Shown: one piece after another, positions 31,130 through 38,938 of the stretch | How positions within the stretch are numbered: the stretch's first letter is position 1 | How the letters are laid out: each line of letters starts with the position of its first letter | Source: Elioraea sp. Yellowstone | GTDB taxonomy: Bacteria; Pseudomonadota; Alphaproteobacteria; Acetobacterales; Acetobacteraceae | Direction: 5' to 3' | NCBI RefSeq assembly: GCF_006704265.1 | Contig: NZ_VIKA01000002.1 | Span: 30,910 to 94,909 of the forward strand | DNA length: 64,000 nucleotides | Program-made: the position numbers and the translations under genes | The notes under the pieces: generated by a model | The model's input: the letters and a program-made list of their open reading frames with translations, nothing else | The model's database searches: none | What the model was told of the DNA's origin: nothing

Positions 31130-33762
31130 CCGAACCTCGCCGCGGTGATCTCGGTGTATTGCCCGGTGGGGCGCACCTGGATGGCGACGGGCTGGCGCAG
31201 GGCGTTCGACGCCGCGAGCGCCTCGTCGACCGAGCACGGGACGGGCAGGTGCGGTGCGCGCCTCCGCCACCAACCGACCGCCTTCTCGCGCGGATAGCCG
31301 GTGTGCTGGAGGCAGACCCATTCGCTGTGTCGTGCCAGCCCGCATTCGTAGGTGACGCGCAGCGAGGGCGGCCTGCCGGGCTTCTCGTGGCGGGCGTAGC
31401 TGACGCCGGTGACGTCGCACCACGCCGCCTGGATCTGCGTCGAGAGCAGCGCGTCCGCCGCCGCCCGCGGTGCCACCTTCACCACCGGTGGCGGGAACTC
31501 GTGATCGCACGCGATGCAGCGCCGCACGCTGGCATGGTTGATGGTCTGGCATTCCGGGCAGACCTTGATCGGTGCCTCGCCGTCGCCGGCCGGCTCCTTC
31601 TTCCGCCCGTCCACCATGTCGATGGGGCCGTGCCGCGACGTGTTGCCGGCGAAGTCGAGAACGAGGCAGTCGTCCTTGCCCTCGGCGAGGCGGGTGCCCC
31701 GGCCGACCATCTGCACGTAGAGCCCGACGCTCTTCGTCGGCCGCAGCAGCGCGATCAGGTCGGTGCCCGGCGCATCGAAGCCGGTGGTCAGCACGTTGGC
31801 GTTGGTGACGCAGCGCAACCGCCCGGCCTTGAAGGCCGCGAGGATGCCGTCACGCTCCGGCGCTGGCGTGTCGCCGGTGACGGCCTCGCAGGAGATGCCG
31901 TGCTCGCGGATCGCGTCCCGCACGTGCCGCGCATGCGCGACCCCGGAGCAGAACACCAGCCACGATCCGCGGCCCTCGCCGTGCTGCACGATCTCGGCGA
32001 CGGCGGCGCGCGTAACCTCGTCGCGGTCCACTGCCGCCTCGAGGTCCTTGGCGATGAACTCCCCGCCGCGCGTGCCCACACCCGCGACGTCGAGCTGGGT
32101 CTCGGTCTGCTTCGGCACCACGGGACAGAGATAGCCCTGCTGGATCATGTCCAGCACGGGCACCTCGTAGGCGATGTCGGTGAACAAGCGATCCTTGCCC
32201 TCATGCAGCAGGCCGCTGTCGAGCCGATACGGCGTGGCGGTGAAGCCGACGACCTTCAGCAGCCCGGCATTGATCTCGTTCAGCTGCGCGAGGAACGAGC
32301 GGTACATGCCGCTGTCGCTGCGTCCGAGCAGGTGCGCCTCGTCGATCAGCACCAGGTCGCAGCGCTGCACCTTGTAGGCGTGACGGTGGATCGACTGGAT
32401 GCCGGCGAACAGGATCTGCGCGTGGATGTCGCGGCGGGACAGGCCGGCCGAGTAGATGCCGGCCGGCGCCTCAGGCCAGGCGCGAATGAGGGCCTGGAAA
32501 TTCTGGGAGATCAGTTCCCGCTGGTGGGTCAAGACCAGCACACGCGTATCGGCGTAGGCCGCGATCGCCTCGCGGATGAAGCCGGCGATGACGACGCTCT
32601 TGCCGGTGTTATGGTGAACCGTGAAATCCGCGGTCAGGTAGAGATGATCGCCATCGAGGCTGAAGCCGAAGAAGTCATCCTCCGGCAGTGGCCGTAGATC
32701 GAATCCGGTGACCAGCGGGTTCTTCTTCTGGCGTCGCGGCGCAGCGCGTTTCCGTGCGACGCGGGTCGGGATCATGTCCGTGTCGCCGCTTATGGTGACG
32801 CGCCAGTAGGTGCCGCCGGATCCATTCTGATCGAACTTGCGACATGGCTGGCATGATGCGGCCAGTCCAAGACTGCGCGCGACGAACGTCACATCGCGGG
32901 CCAGCCTCTCCGACTTGCTGATGAAGTCGAAGCCGGTCCCGCCGAACAGATGCCCATCGGTGTCGAGAAGCCCCGCGAGGACACCGAGCCGGACATCCCT
33001 GCTGCCCAGCTTGTAGATGTCAGGGATGAACTTCTCGGCTGCGTTACGACCGGAGACGCCAAGCTGCCGCAGGATCGCAGTCACCCTGTTGGGCGTGCTG
33101 CGGCTCGCCTGGTCGTCGGCGAATGCGACCTGCCAGCATGTGGAGCGATCGTTCTCGCTCGCTCGGTATCGCAGACCGAGGCGCTCCATCTCGGCCCATA
33201 GGCCGTCCAGCACTTCGACGTCGGGACTGCTGATCGCCACCCCGTGGATGAGGCACCCATCGCCGAGCAGGGCGCCGAGTGCCCAAGCGTCAAGCTCCGG
33301 GGCGGGACGCGGAGGGAAGTCGATGGCCACACGCCGGAGCTTCCGGAGATGGCGCCACCACTTGGACCTCGTCAGGAACTCCCGCACCGTGATGTTGTCG
33401 ATGCGTGTGCCGTCCTGTGCACAGCGATGCGGCTTTCCCTCACTCGTGGTGGCGAGGGACAGGATATGCCCTTCGTTGACCACGAACGGATCGCCGGCCC
33501 GCTTTGGTGTCACCCGCCACATGCGCTCTCTGCCGCGCGCGAGTGCCAGCACGCGGCGGGGCTTGCTGTCCGGACCCATGAGGCAGTCGCCCGGCGCGAC
33601 GTCTTCGACGCGCTTGGTCGAGCCGTCGTGCATCAGGATCATGGTGCCAGCCGCATGGCAGCCGGTCGGCATCACCACGAGGGGATTGCCGGTGTTGCCG
33701 CCGAAATAGTCGTAGAGCGCGTCGATGGCGGCGCGCTGATAGGGGCGAAGCGAGAGGCTCAT
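31126..33762 (-). CDS. Superfamily 2 DEAD/DEAH helicase with an intein in its P-loop
   Basis: An 878-codon frame from ATG 33762 (ATGA overlap with the nuclease gene). Residues 1-34 and 386-878 form the helicase: MPTG joins TGKS to restore MPTGTGKS, then LIDEAH, GFTATPYR, VGRGTR and a C-terminal zinc ribbon (CPECQ..CIACD). Mature length would be 527. Residues 35-385 are an intein (separate entry). Phage helicases of this type act in replication or recombination; it sits beside the Cas4-like nuclease and DUF6511 genes. Without splicing the ATPase would be dead. Confidence 0.92.
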   Translation of the reverse strand: MSLSLRPYQRAAIDALYDYFGGNTGNPLVVMPTGCHAAGTMILMHDGSTKRVEDVAPGDCLMGPDSKPRRVLALARGRERMWRVTPKRAGDPFVVNEGHILSLATTSEGKPHRCAQDGTRIDNITVREFLTRSKWWRHLRKLRRVAIDFPPRPAPELDAWALGALLGDGCLIHGVAISSPDVEVLDGLWAEMERLGLRYRASENDRSTCWQVAFADDQASRSTPNRVTAILRQLGVSGRNAAEKFIPDIYKLGSRDVRLGVLAGLLDTDGHLFGGTGFDFISKSERLARDVTFVARSLGLAASCQPCRKFDQNGSGGTYWRVTISGDTDMIPTRVARKRAAPRRQKKNPLVTGFDLRPLPEDDFFGFSLDGDHLYLTADFTVHHNTGKSVVIAGFIREAIAAYADTRVLVLTHQRELISQNFQALIRAWPEAPAGIYSAGLSRRDIHAQILFAGIQSIHRHAYKVQRCDLVLIDEAHLLGRSDSGMYRSFLAQLNEINAGLLKVVGFTATPYRLDSGLLHEGKDRLFTDIAYEVPVLDMIQQGYLCPVVPKQTETQLDVAGVGTRGGEFIAKDLEAAVDRDEVTRAAVAEIVQHGEGRGSWLVFCSGVAHARHVRDAIREHGISCEAVTGDTPAPERDGILAAFKAGRLRCVTNANVLTTGFDAPGTDLIALLRPTKSVGLYVQMVGRGTRLAEGKDDCLVLDFAGNTSRHGPIDMVDGRKKEPAGDGEAPIKVCPECQTINHASVRRCIACDHEFPPPVVKVAPRAAADALLSTQIQAAWCDVTGVSYARHEKPGRPPSLRVTYECGLARHSEWVCLQHTGYPREKAVGWWRRRAPHLPVPCSVDEALAASNALRQPVAIQVRPTGQYTEITAARFG
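32608..33660 (-). other. Intein with LAGLIDADG homing endonuclease (351 residues)
   Basis: Residues 35-385 of the helicase frame. It begins with Cys (CHAAGTMILMHDGSTKRVED), has an N-terminal splicing block with VNEGHILSL (block B His present, usual Thr replaced by Asn), two dodecapeptide motifs (LGALLGDGCLI and LAGLLDTDGHLFGG), and ends DDFFGFSLDGDHLYL..VHHN with the extein Thr following. The Cys1, His-Asn end and +1 Thr are what class 1 splicing needs. Boundaries are set by the restored P-loop. Confidence 0.93.
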
Positions 33763-34868
33763 GCGGCGATGCCCAACGCCTCGGCATCGCCTCGCGCGAG
33801 CCACCGGCCACGGTGGCCGCAGCCGATACAGGTCAGGCCGAAGGCATGCGGACCGCTCCCCGGCCGCACGGCGTAGCGATCGCCGCCGCAGCGATGGCAC
33901 GCGCCATGCGTGACGATGCGCGTCTCATCCGTCTCGGCCGGCACGCCATCCTGCCAGACGGTGCCATCGGGCAGCCGGTAGCTGACCCAGTCCTCACCGG
34001 CGTCGATCTGCTCGGCGGCAACCAGGTCAGGGATGAAGAGATGCGTGCCGCAGCCGGCGCGCTGCTCGTGCCGCGTCAGAACCTGCTGATGCCGGGCGCA
34101 CTGCCAGGCGCCATGCGCGACGGGCGTGGCGTGCAGGCAGGAGCGGCAATGCCGGTCCGGCACCGCACCCGCATGGCAGACCGCGTGATGGTCGCAGAGC
34201 CTGCACTCCCACCAGGTCGGATCGTCGCTGATGCGCGCCGGCGGGCGTGCGGCGGCGATGATGCGCGCCGCCTTGGCCAGGATCCCCGCACCGGCCTCGG
34301 TGTCGTGGTGGATGCGCTCCTGGTAGAGCTCGTCGGTGTCCTTGCAGACCGCGAGATAGAAGGCGCGATCGAGGCCGGCGAGCTGCATGTAGGCCTGCAT
34401 CTGCGCCCAGTGCAGCGGCTTGGCCGCCGCGACGCCCTCGGCTTTCAGCGCCGCGAACGATTTCACGCTGTGCGTCTTGAACTCGCAGACGTGCCAGGTC
34501 TTCGGCGCCTCAAGCAGCCCGAGCGCCACCGCGTCCATGCTGCCGCCGAAATGGCCGCTGGCGTCGCGCAGCGTCCACTGCCGGCCCGTCGCCGGATCGA
34601 CGTCGAGCACCGTGACGCCGATGCGGCGGAGATCCGCCACGAAGCGCGCCTCGGCGAGGTGCCCGGTCTCGAACAGCCGCAGCAGCCTGCCCGCGTGGCG
34701 CGCCCGCGTCGCCCAGCGGAAGCTGTACCAGATCGCCCGCTCGCACGCGCCGCCGATCAGCGAGGCGCCGAGATGGTCGCGATAGCCATCGTCCGAAGCT
34801 GCCTCGTAGGCGGCATAGATCGCCTGGACGGTCGGGCTGGACGGCGCCGGCAGCGGAGCCATGCTCAC
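33759..34868 (-). CDS. Cas4/RecB-like PD-(D/E)XK exonuclease
   Basis: A 369-residue protein. The nuclease core is visible: GASLIGGACERAIWYSFRW, GGSMDAVALG (Asp) and WHVCEFKTHS (ExK). A cysteine cluster (CRLCDHHAVC then CRSC) resembles the C-terminal iron-sulfur ligands of Cas4/AddB-type nucleases, and a second Cys set (CHRCGGD, CIGCGH) forms a zinc ribbon at the C-terminus. Expected role: 5' end resection in phage recombination with the neighbouring ATPase and helicase. Confidence 0.8.
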   Translation of the reverse strand: MSMAPLPAPSSPTVQAIYAAYEAASDDGYRDHLGASLIGGACERAIWYSFRWATRARHAGRLLRLFETGHLAEARFVADLRRIGVTVLDVDPATGRQWTLRDASGHFGGSMDAVALGLLEAPKTWHVCEFKTHSVKSFAALKAEGVAAAKPLHWAQMQAYMQLAGLDRAFYLAVCKDTDELYQERIHHDTEAGAGILAKAARIIAAARPPARISDDPTWWECRLCDHHAVCHAGAVPDRHCRSCLHATPVAHGAWQCARHQQVLTRHEQRAGCGTHLFIPDLVAAEQIDAGEDWVSYRLPDGTVWQDGVPAETDETRIVTHGACHRCGGDRYAVRPGSGPHAFGLTCIGCGHRGRWLARGDAEALGIAA

Positions 34869-35404
34869 CCCGCCCGACGCCAGGGCGGTGTCGCCGAGGC
34901 GGGAGGCGCGGGACGCGCCGGGGGCGGCGCGGCGGGCCGCGGCGCGGGAGCCGGGTTCGGCGCCGGCCGCGCTGGCGCGGCGCCGCCGAGCGCGGCATAG
35001 CCCTTCACCCGGTTCTGCTTCCGCTGCTCGTGCGGCGGCAGGTGCTTGTCGCGGCTGTCAGGCTCGACGGCGAGCGTCACCAGCAAGGGGCGGAAGTGCA
35101 GCTGCTCGCTGTCGCTCACCTGCATCTGCCCGACCGCATGGCAGATCGCCGAGAGCGTGCGCTGGGCGATCTCGACCGTCTGCTGGTTCGGGTTCACCAG
35201 ATTGAGCTGGTCCCAGATCTTGCGGCCCTGGTGCGGCCCCTCGATCACGTCCAGCTCGAGCCAGAGGTACTGACCCGTGCCGGTGCGCGTCGCGCGCATC
35301 TCGCTGTTGACGATCTGCGCGGGATAGCGGCCGGGTGGCAGCAGCTCGAGGGGGGCGGCGGGAGCGACGCCGGTGGCGTCGAAGGTGTCGTGCAGCTGGG
35401 CCAT
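34865..35404 (-). CDS. DUF669 single-strand-binding-like protein
   Basis: A 179-residue protein. The N-terminal ~120 residues (LPPGRYPAQIVNSEMRATRTG, YLWLELDVIEGPHQGRKIWD, LNLVNPNQQTVEIAQRTLSA) fit DUF669, an OB-fold-like family found with phage recombination genes. The C-terminus is a Pro/Ala-rich tail. Likely binds single-stranded DNA; inference from family and neighbours. Confidence 0.8.
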   Translation of the reverse strand: MAQLHDTFDATGVAPAAPLELLPPGRYPAQIVNSEMRATRTGTGQYLWLELDVIEGPHQGRKIWDQLNLVNPNQQTVEIAQRTLSAICHAVGQMQVSDSEQLHFRPLLVTLAVEPDSRDKHLPPHEQRKQNRVKGYAALGGAAPARPAPNPAPAPRPAAPPPARPAPPASATPPWRRAG

Positions 35405-35407
35405 GGA

Positions 35408-36181
35408 TCAGCTCCGCGGGCTCGGGGTGGCGTCGGCGTAGAAGGGGACGGCAGCGGCGAAGTCCGGCCAGGAGAGCGGCAGCGTCTCCGGCAGGCCGAA
35501 GCGGTTCTTCGCCAGGAAGGCTGGGCGCTCGACGGTGTGCAGGAGCCGGTCGCCGCCGCTGACGCCGCGCACCACCTTCTTGTTGAAGCCGACCTCCGAT
35601 TTCAGCGTGGTGACGCGATAGTTCGCGAACAGCACGGCATCGACGTGCTCCTGCACCAGCGCCGAGGCCCGCGCGTGCAGCTTCGGCTGGTAGCGGTCGT
35701 AGGGTTCGGTCTCCGGGCTGTCGAAGCGCCGGATCTCGGCATGGGCGATCATGATCACGCCCATGCCGCGCTCGTCGCGCAGCGCATTGATGCCGTCGAG
35801 GAAGCTGCGCCAGGTATCCAGTGCCGCCAGATAGCCCTTGCCATAGCCGAACGCTTCGATGTTCGGCTGGCCGTGAAGCTGCGCGGTGTGCTGCCACACC
35901 AGCGGCTCGAGCCAGTCCAGGCTGTCGATGACGACGGTCTTGAAGTCGTTCGGCTCGCTGTAGAGGCAGGCCAACGCCTCCATCACCGCCTCGAAGCTGC
36001 GCAGCAGGCCGAAGGTCGGCGCCTCGATCAGGCCGAGCCCATCCTCGGTCTGCAGCACGATCGGGTTCGGCGACGAGGTGCCCCACAGCGTCTTGCCGAC
36101 GCCGGCGACGCCGTAGAGCAGCAGGCTGGGCGGACGCGTCGCGCCGCCGCGCCGCAGCGATGCAAGCGAGATCGCCATCAA
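35408..36181 (-). CDS. Sak4-like RecA-fold ATPase
   Basis: A 257-residue protein with LLLYGVAGVGKTLWG (Walker A, residues ~20-28), a VVIDSLDWLEPLVW Walker B and a MGVIMIAHAEIRRF segment typical of phage AAA_24/Sak4 single-strand annealing ATPases. It lies between DUF669 and small genes, the normal recombination cassette. Start is ATG 36181 or the adjacent ATG 36178. Confidence 0.85.
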   Translation of the reverse strand: MMAISLASLRRGGATRPPSLLLYGVAGVGKTLWGTSSPNPIVLQTEDGLGLIEAPTFGLLRSFEAVMEALACLYSEPNDFKTVVIDSLDWLEPLVWQHTAQLHGQPNIEAFGYGKGYLAALDTWRSFLDGINALRDERGMGVIMIAHAEIRRFDSPETEPYDRYQPKLHARASALVQEHVDAVLFANYRVTTLKSEVGFNKKVVRGVSGGDRLLHTVERPAFLAKNRFGLPETLPLSWPDFAAAVPFYADATPSPRS

Positions 36182-36363
36182 TGCGTCTCCTTCACTGCGC
36201 GCGGCTTGGCCTTGATCACGTCGACCTTGATCTCGCCGCCGGCGCGGGCGACCGCCTCGGCGAACGCATCGAGCGTCGGCTCGAAGGCAGCGACGTCCTT
36301 GGCACGCGCCATGGCGTCGCCTCCCAGCGGGATCGCAACGAGGATGCGGAGCTCGTGGGCCAT
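36178..36363 (-). CDS. Small prophage protein
   Basis: A 61-residue protein from ATG 36363, overlapping both neighbours (TGATG, ATGA). It starts with a strand (ELRILVAIPLGG) then an amphipathic helix. No family recognised; part of the recombination cassette by position. Confidence 0.6.
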   Translation of the reverse strand: MAHELRILVAIPLGGDAMARAKDVAAFEPTLDAFAEAVARAGGEIKVDVIKAKPRAVKETH

Positions 36364-36845
36364 CAGGCAGGATCCTTCAGTTCGAGGCTGTAGGAGGGAC
36401 GGCCGGCGGCGACGGTGCGGGCTGGCTCGAACAGGGCGCGGATGCGCGGCGGCCAGGCGCTGAAGCGGGCCTCGGGGACGCGCAGCTCGGTGGCGACGTA
36501 GTCGGCCGGGTCCTCGCCCCAGCCACGCAGCGTGGCGATCGCCTCGGCCAGCTTCGGCTGATCCCACCGCACCTTCTTGGGAAGGTCCGCCAGGATCTCG
36601 AACCCATCCTGCTCGAGGCGGACACGGCCGGTGTCCTTACCCTCCGCGCGGCGCGCTGCCGTGGCCGCCTCGCCGAAGCGCACATGCAGCGCGTCGTGCA
36701 GCAGATCACCGAGACGCTTCGCGTCCGCCTTGAGGTCGCCGACCTCATCGAGCAGCAGCGCAAGCTGGTCGAGCGGCAGGCGCGCCACCTCGGCAGCCGT
36801 CATCGCGCGCAACTGCGCGAGTGTGGTTCGGTTGGGGATGCTCAT
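36363..36845 (-). CDS. Prophage protein of unknown function
   Basis: A 160-residue protein from ATG 36845 (AAGGTG upstream). Helical throughout: LPLDQLALLLDEVGDLKADAK, RLGDLLHDALHVRFGEAA; the central LRGWGEDPADYVATELRVPE may bind a partner. No recognised domain, though similar helical proteins flank Sak4-type genes in other phages. Confidence 0.6.
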   Translation of the reverse strand: MSIPNRTTLAQLRAMTAAEVARLPLDQLALLLDEVGDLKADAKRLGDLLHDALHVRFGEAATAARRAEGKDTGRVRLEQDGFEILADLPKKVRWDQPKLAEAIATLRGWGEDPADYVATELRVPEARFSAWPPRIRALFEPARTVAAGRPSYSLELKDPA

Positions 36846-36955
36846 CGTGTCACCTTCATGAGTCCGATCACCCACAGCAGGGCGAGGCAGCTCGCGACGT
36901 ACAGCATGCCGCCGAGCAGCAGACGGAACGGTTCGCGCAACCGGCTGTGCCTCAC
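36842..36955 (-). CDS. Short membrane peptide
   Basis: A 37-residue product from a GTG at 36955 (GTGA overlap with the upstream stop) ending in TGA that overlaps the next ATG. It is basic at the N-terminus (RHSRLREPFR) and then a single hydrophobic helix (LLLGGMLYVASCLALLWVIG). The double overlap, filling a gap exactly, argues that it is translated. Confidence 0.55.
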   Translation of the reverse strand: MRHSRLREPFRLLLGGMLYVASCLALLWVIGLMKVTR

Positions 36956-37374
36956 GCGGTACTCCGCGTGATGGCGTCGGCGGGCGGGGTCGGCCCCTGC
37001 TCGATGGCGCTGCGGCGCTTGCGACGCTGCGCATCCGAATCGGCATCGAGGCGGGCGCTGCGGCCGGCGATCTCGAGCCAGACGTGCAACGGCACCACGA
37101 CGAGCGGCGCGGCCCGATCACGCCACAGGAACAGCGCGTCGTTCTTGCCGAGCCAGCGTTCGAGCGTCTTGAACCCACCGCCTTCGCCGCGAGCCTTCAC
37201 CTCCGCCTTCAGCGCCTGCGGCCCGCGCACATGCAGGTCGAGGTCGGCCCCGTTGCCCTGGTAGTGCAAGGCTCCGGACAGCGGCACGCGCTCGGCGCGG
37301 ATGCCGCAGGCGGTGTGAAGCTGCACCAGCGCGCGCTCGCGCCGCAGCCCCTTGTCGCGGGAGGACTTGCCCAT
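36952..37374 (-). CDS. PD-(D/E)XK Holliday-junction-resolvase-like nuclease
   Basis: A 140-residue protein from ATG 37374 with GAGG upstream. It reads SSRDKGLRRERALVQL, VPLSGALHYQGNGADLDL and LKAEVKARGEGGGF: the E...D...ExK pattern of small phage PDDEXK resolvases. C-terminus is Arg/Ala-rich. Upstream end of the recombination cassette. Substrate unproven. Confidence 0.75.
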   Translation of the reverse strand: MGKSSRDKGLRRERALVQLHTACGIRAERVPLSGALHYQGNGADLDLHVRGPQALKAEVKARGEGGGFKTLERWLGKNDALFLWRDRAAPLVVVPLHVWLEIAGRSARLDADSDAQRRKRRSAIEQGPTPPADAITRSTA

Positions 37375-37382
37375 GGCCGGCC

Positions 37383-37643
37383 TCACCGCAGCCGCGTCAT
37401 CAGCGCAGCCAGGCAGATCAGCTGATCGCCGCGGCGGCGGCTCTCCTCTGCCGCGCGGATCAGTGCCTCACCGCGCTGCGCAAGGTCCGCGGCCTCATCT
37501 GCGAACACCATCTCACCCTGCGCGGGCACGAGGTCCGACAGCACCGAGACGAGGCCACGCAGCGCAAGCTGGCGCAGCAATGGCGGGAGCTGGACCGGAT
37601 CACCGAGCAGATCGAGGTCACGCAGAAGCTCATCCAGCGTCAC
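37383..37643 (-). CDS. Small helical prophage protein
   Basis: An 86-residue protein from a GTG at 37643 with AGGAG seven bases upstream. Leu/Ala/Arg-rich and helical (LDELLRDLDLLGDPVQLPPL). No domain recognised. Confidence 0.6.
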   Translation of the reverse strand: MTLDELLRDLDLLGDPVQLPPLLRQLALRGLVSVLSDLVPAQGEMVFADEAADLAQRGEALIRAAEESRRRGDQLICLAALMTRLR

Positions 37644-37694
37644 GACTGGACTCCTTTCGGATCGAGGGCGAAGGGGGGCCGTGAAGGCCTCCGG

Positions 37695-38045
37695 CTAGGC
37701 GGCGCGCCGTCCTGCGACGCGCCGGGGCCGTGGGCGGATCACCGCGAGATACGCGACGCTGTCAGGCGCGACGCGGCGCTGCACGAGATGCACCAGCCCC
37801 TCCTCGTGCATCCGCCACGCACGGCGCGCGAGGCGATCGAGCTCGGCGCGCTGCGGTGCCGGCAAGGTCGAGACGATCGCGTCGCGATCGGCCGGAAGGT
37901 GGCCGATGTGATAGACGAGCGGATCGCCGGGCGATGCGTCGGCGAAGCGGTCGCACAGCTCGTTCTCGGTCAGCACGAGGGCAGCCAGATCGGCCGTGCT
38001 CAGCCGGGTCGCCTTGGACGGGGTAGCGGAGGACGTGAGGCGCAT
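37695..38045 (-). CDS. Prophage protein of unknown function
   Basis: A 116-residue protein from ATG 38045 (GGGAG upstream). It contains a Leu-rich first half (LVLTENELCDRFADASPG) and a second half with Arg-rich helices ending RPRPRRVAGRR. It follows the sigma-like gene. Function unknown. Confidence 0.6.
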   Translation of the reverse strand: MRLTSSATPSKATRLSTADLAALVLTENELCDRFADASPGDPLVYHIGHLPADRDAIVSTLPAPQRAELDRLARRAWRMHEEGLVHLVQRRVAPDSVAYLAVIRPRPRRVAGRRAA

Positions 38046-38110
38046 CGTCTGGTCTCCCTGCGACGCGTGGGGGCTCACTCAGTCATTTACGGATCAGCGC
38101 GGCGCCGTTC

Positions 38111-38698
38111 TCACGCCCTCGGCGTCCGCCGTTTCGATTGGCGAACGCCGGTGGTACGCTGAGGCCGTGCACCGCGCGCGCGCAGCCAGAAGCGGAGCTC
38201 CGTGAGCTCGCGATAGAAGCTGGCCGATGACGCCGAGTGCGCCTCGCGCGCATCCACCACGTCGGCGTGCGCAAGGATCTCGCGCAGCAGCCCGCGTGGT
38301 CCGCTCGGCAGGTCAGCCGCTGCGCTCAGGAAGGCGAGGCGCGCGTCCACATCCGTCTGGTCCGCGCGCAGCGTGCGTCGCGCATCGCGCCCTTCCTCGG
38401 CGTCGAGGCTCACATGCGGCGGTAGGTGTGGCTGTCGCGCACGGTCGATGACGACGCGTCGCGCCAGCACCCCGACGAAGGTCGCCCAGGAGCCCCGCGC
38501 GGCATCGAATCGCGGGCTCGCCTCGACGATGGCGAGCAGGATGTCCTGGATCAGATCCTCCCGATCCGCTCGCGACAGGCGACGCTGTCGGGCGAATCGG
38601 GCGGCCAGGGCCCGGGCACAGCCAAGCGCCACGCGCAGCTGACTATGGTCCCACGCCTGCGGCGCGTGTGTGCGGGGCTCCTGTTTTTCGATCACCAT
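38111..38698 (-). CDS. Sigma-70-like phage regulator
   Basis: A 195-residue protein. SRADREDLIQDILLAIVEAS, then PRFDAARGSWATFVGVLARR and VVIDRAR match sigma region 2 (core-binding and -10-recognition helices) of ECF-type factors; a C-terminal helical part (FYRELTELRFWLRARG) may be region 4. Transcribed leftward into the recombination genes, it is the first gene of the lytic transcript and may direct phage transcription. A DNA-binding antitermination role is possible. Confidence 0.7.
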   Translation of the reverse strand: MVIEKQEPRTHAPQAWDHSQLRVALGCARALAARFARQRRLSRADREDLIQDILLAIVEASPRFDAARGSWATFVGVLARRVVIDRARQPHLPPHVSLDAEEGRDARRTLRADQTDVDARLAFLSAAADLPSGPRGLLREILAHADVVDAREAHSASSASFYRELTELRFWLRARGARPQRTTGVRQSKRRTPRA

Positions 38699-38751
38699 GC
38701 GGCACCTTCGGCTCGGTCGGTTGCGATGCGCCGAGATGACCGCCCGGGCGG

Positions 38752-38894
38752 GGGGTGCAGCTAGTGCCGAGGGGTGCGCAGGGGTGCGCTGAGACCCTCA
38801 GCGATCATCGCACCCTTCGCAAATTCAATGCCTTGGCGTGCTGCATCGTGTCCTGGCCGTGATGGGGTGCGGCGGTGCTCGATCACCGCACCCC
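38752..38894. promoter_or_regulatory. Putative phage operator region
   Basis: In the 240-base divergent gap 38699-38938, GGGGTGCG-type half-sites occur at 38752, 38771, 38781 and 38864 and inverted at 38809 and 38887. These clustered half-sites between the sigma-like lytic gene and the ImmA/repressor genes suit binding of the XRE repressor. Confidence 0.6.
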
Positions 38895-38938
38895 CTGCCG
38901 CCTGAGGCGCTGGACTTCCCCTTGGGCCGGAACATAGA

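Noticed and set aside
1..38698. Gene transfer agent instead of a prophage
   Set aside because: Some tail genes resemble those of alphaproteobacterial gene transfer agents, but the window also has replication, recombination, lysogeny control and a serine recombinase, which agents lack.
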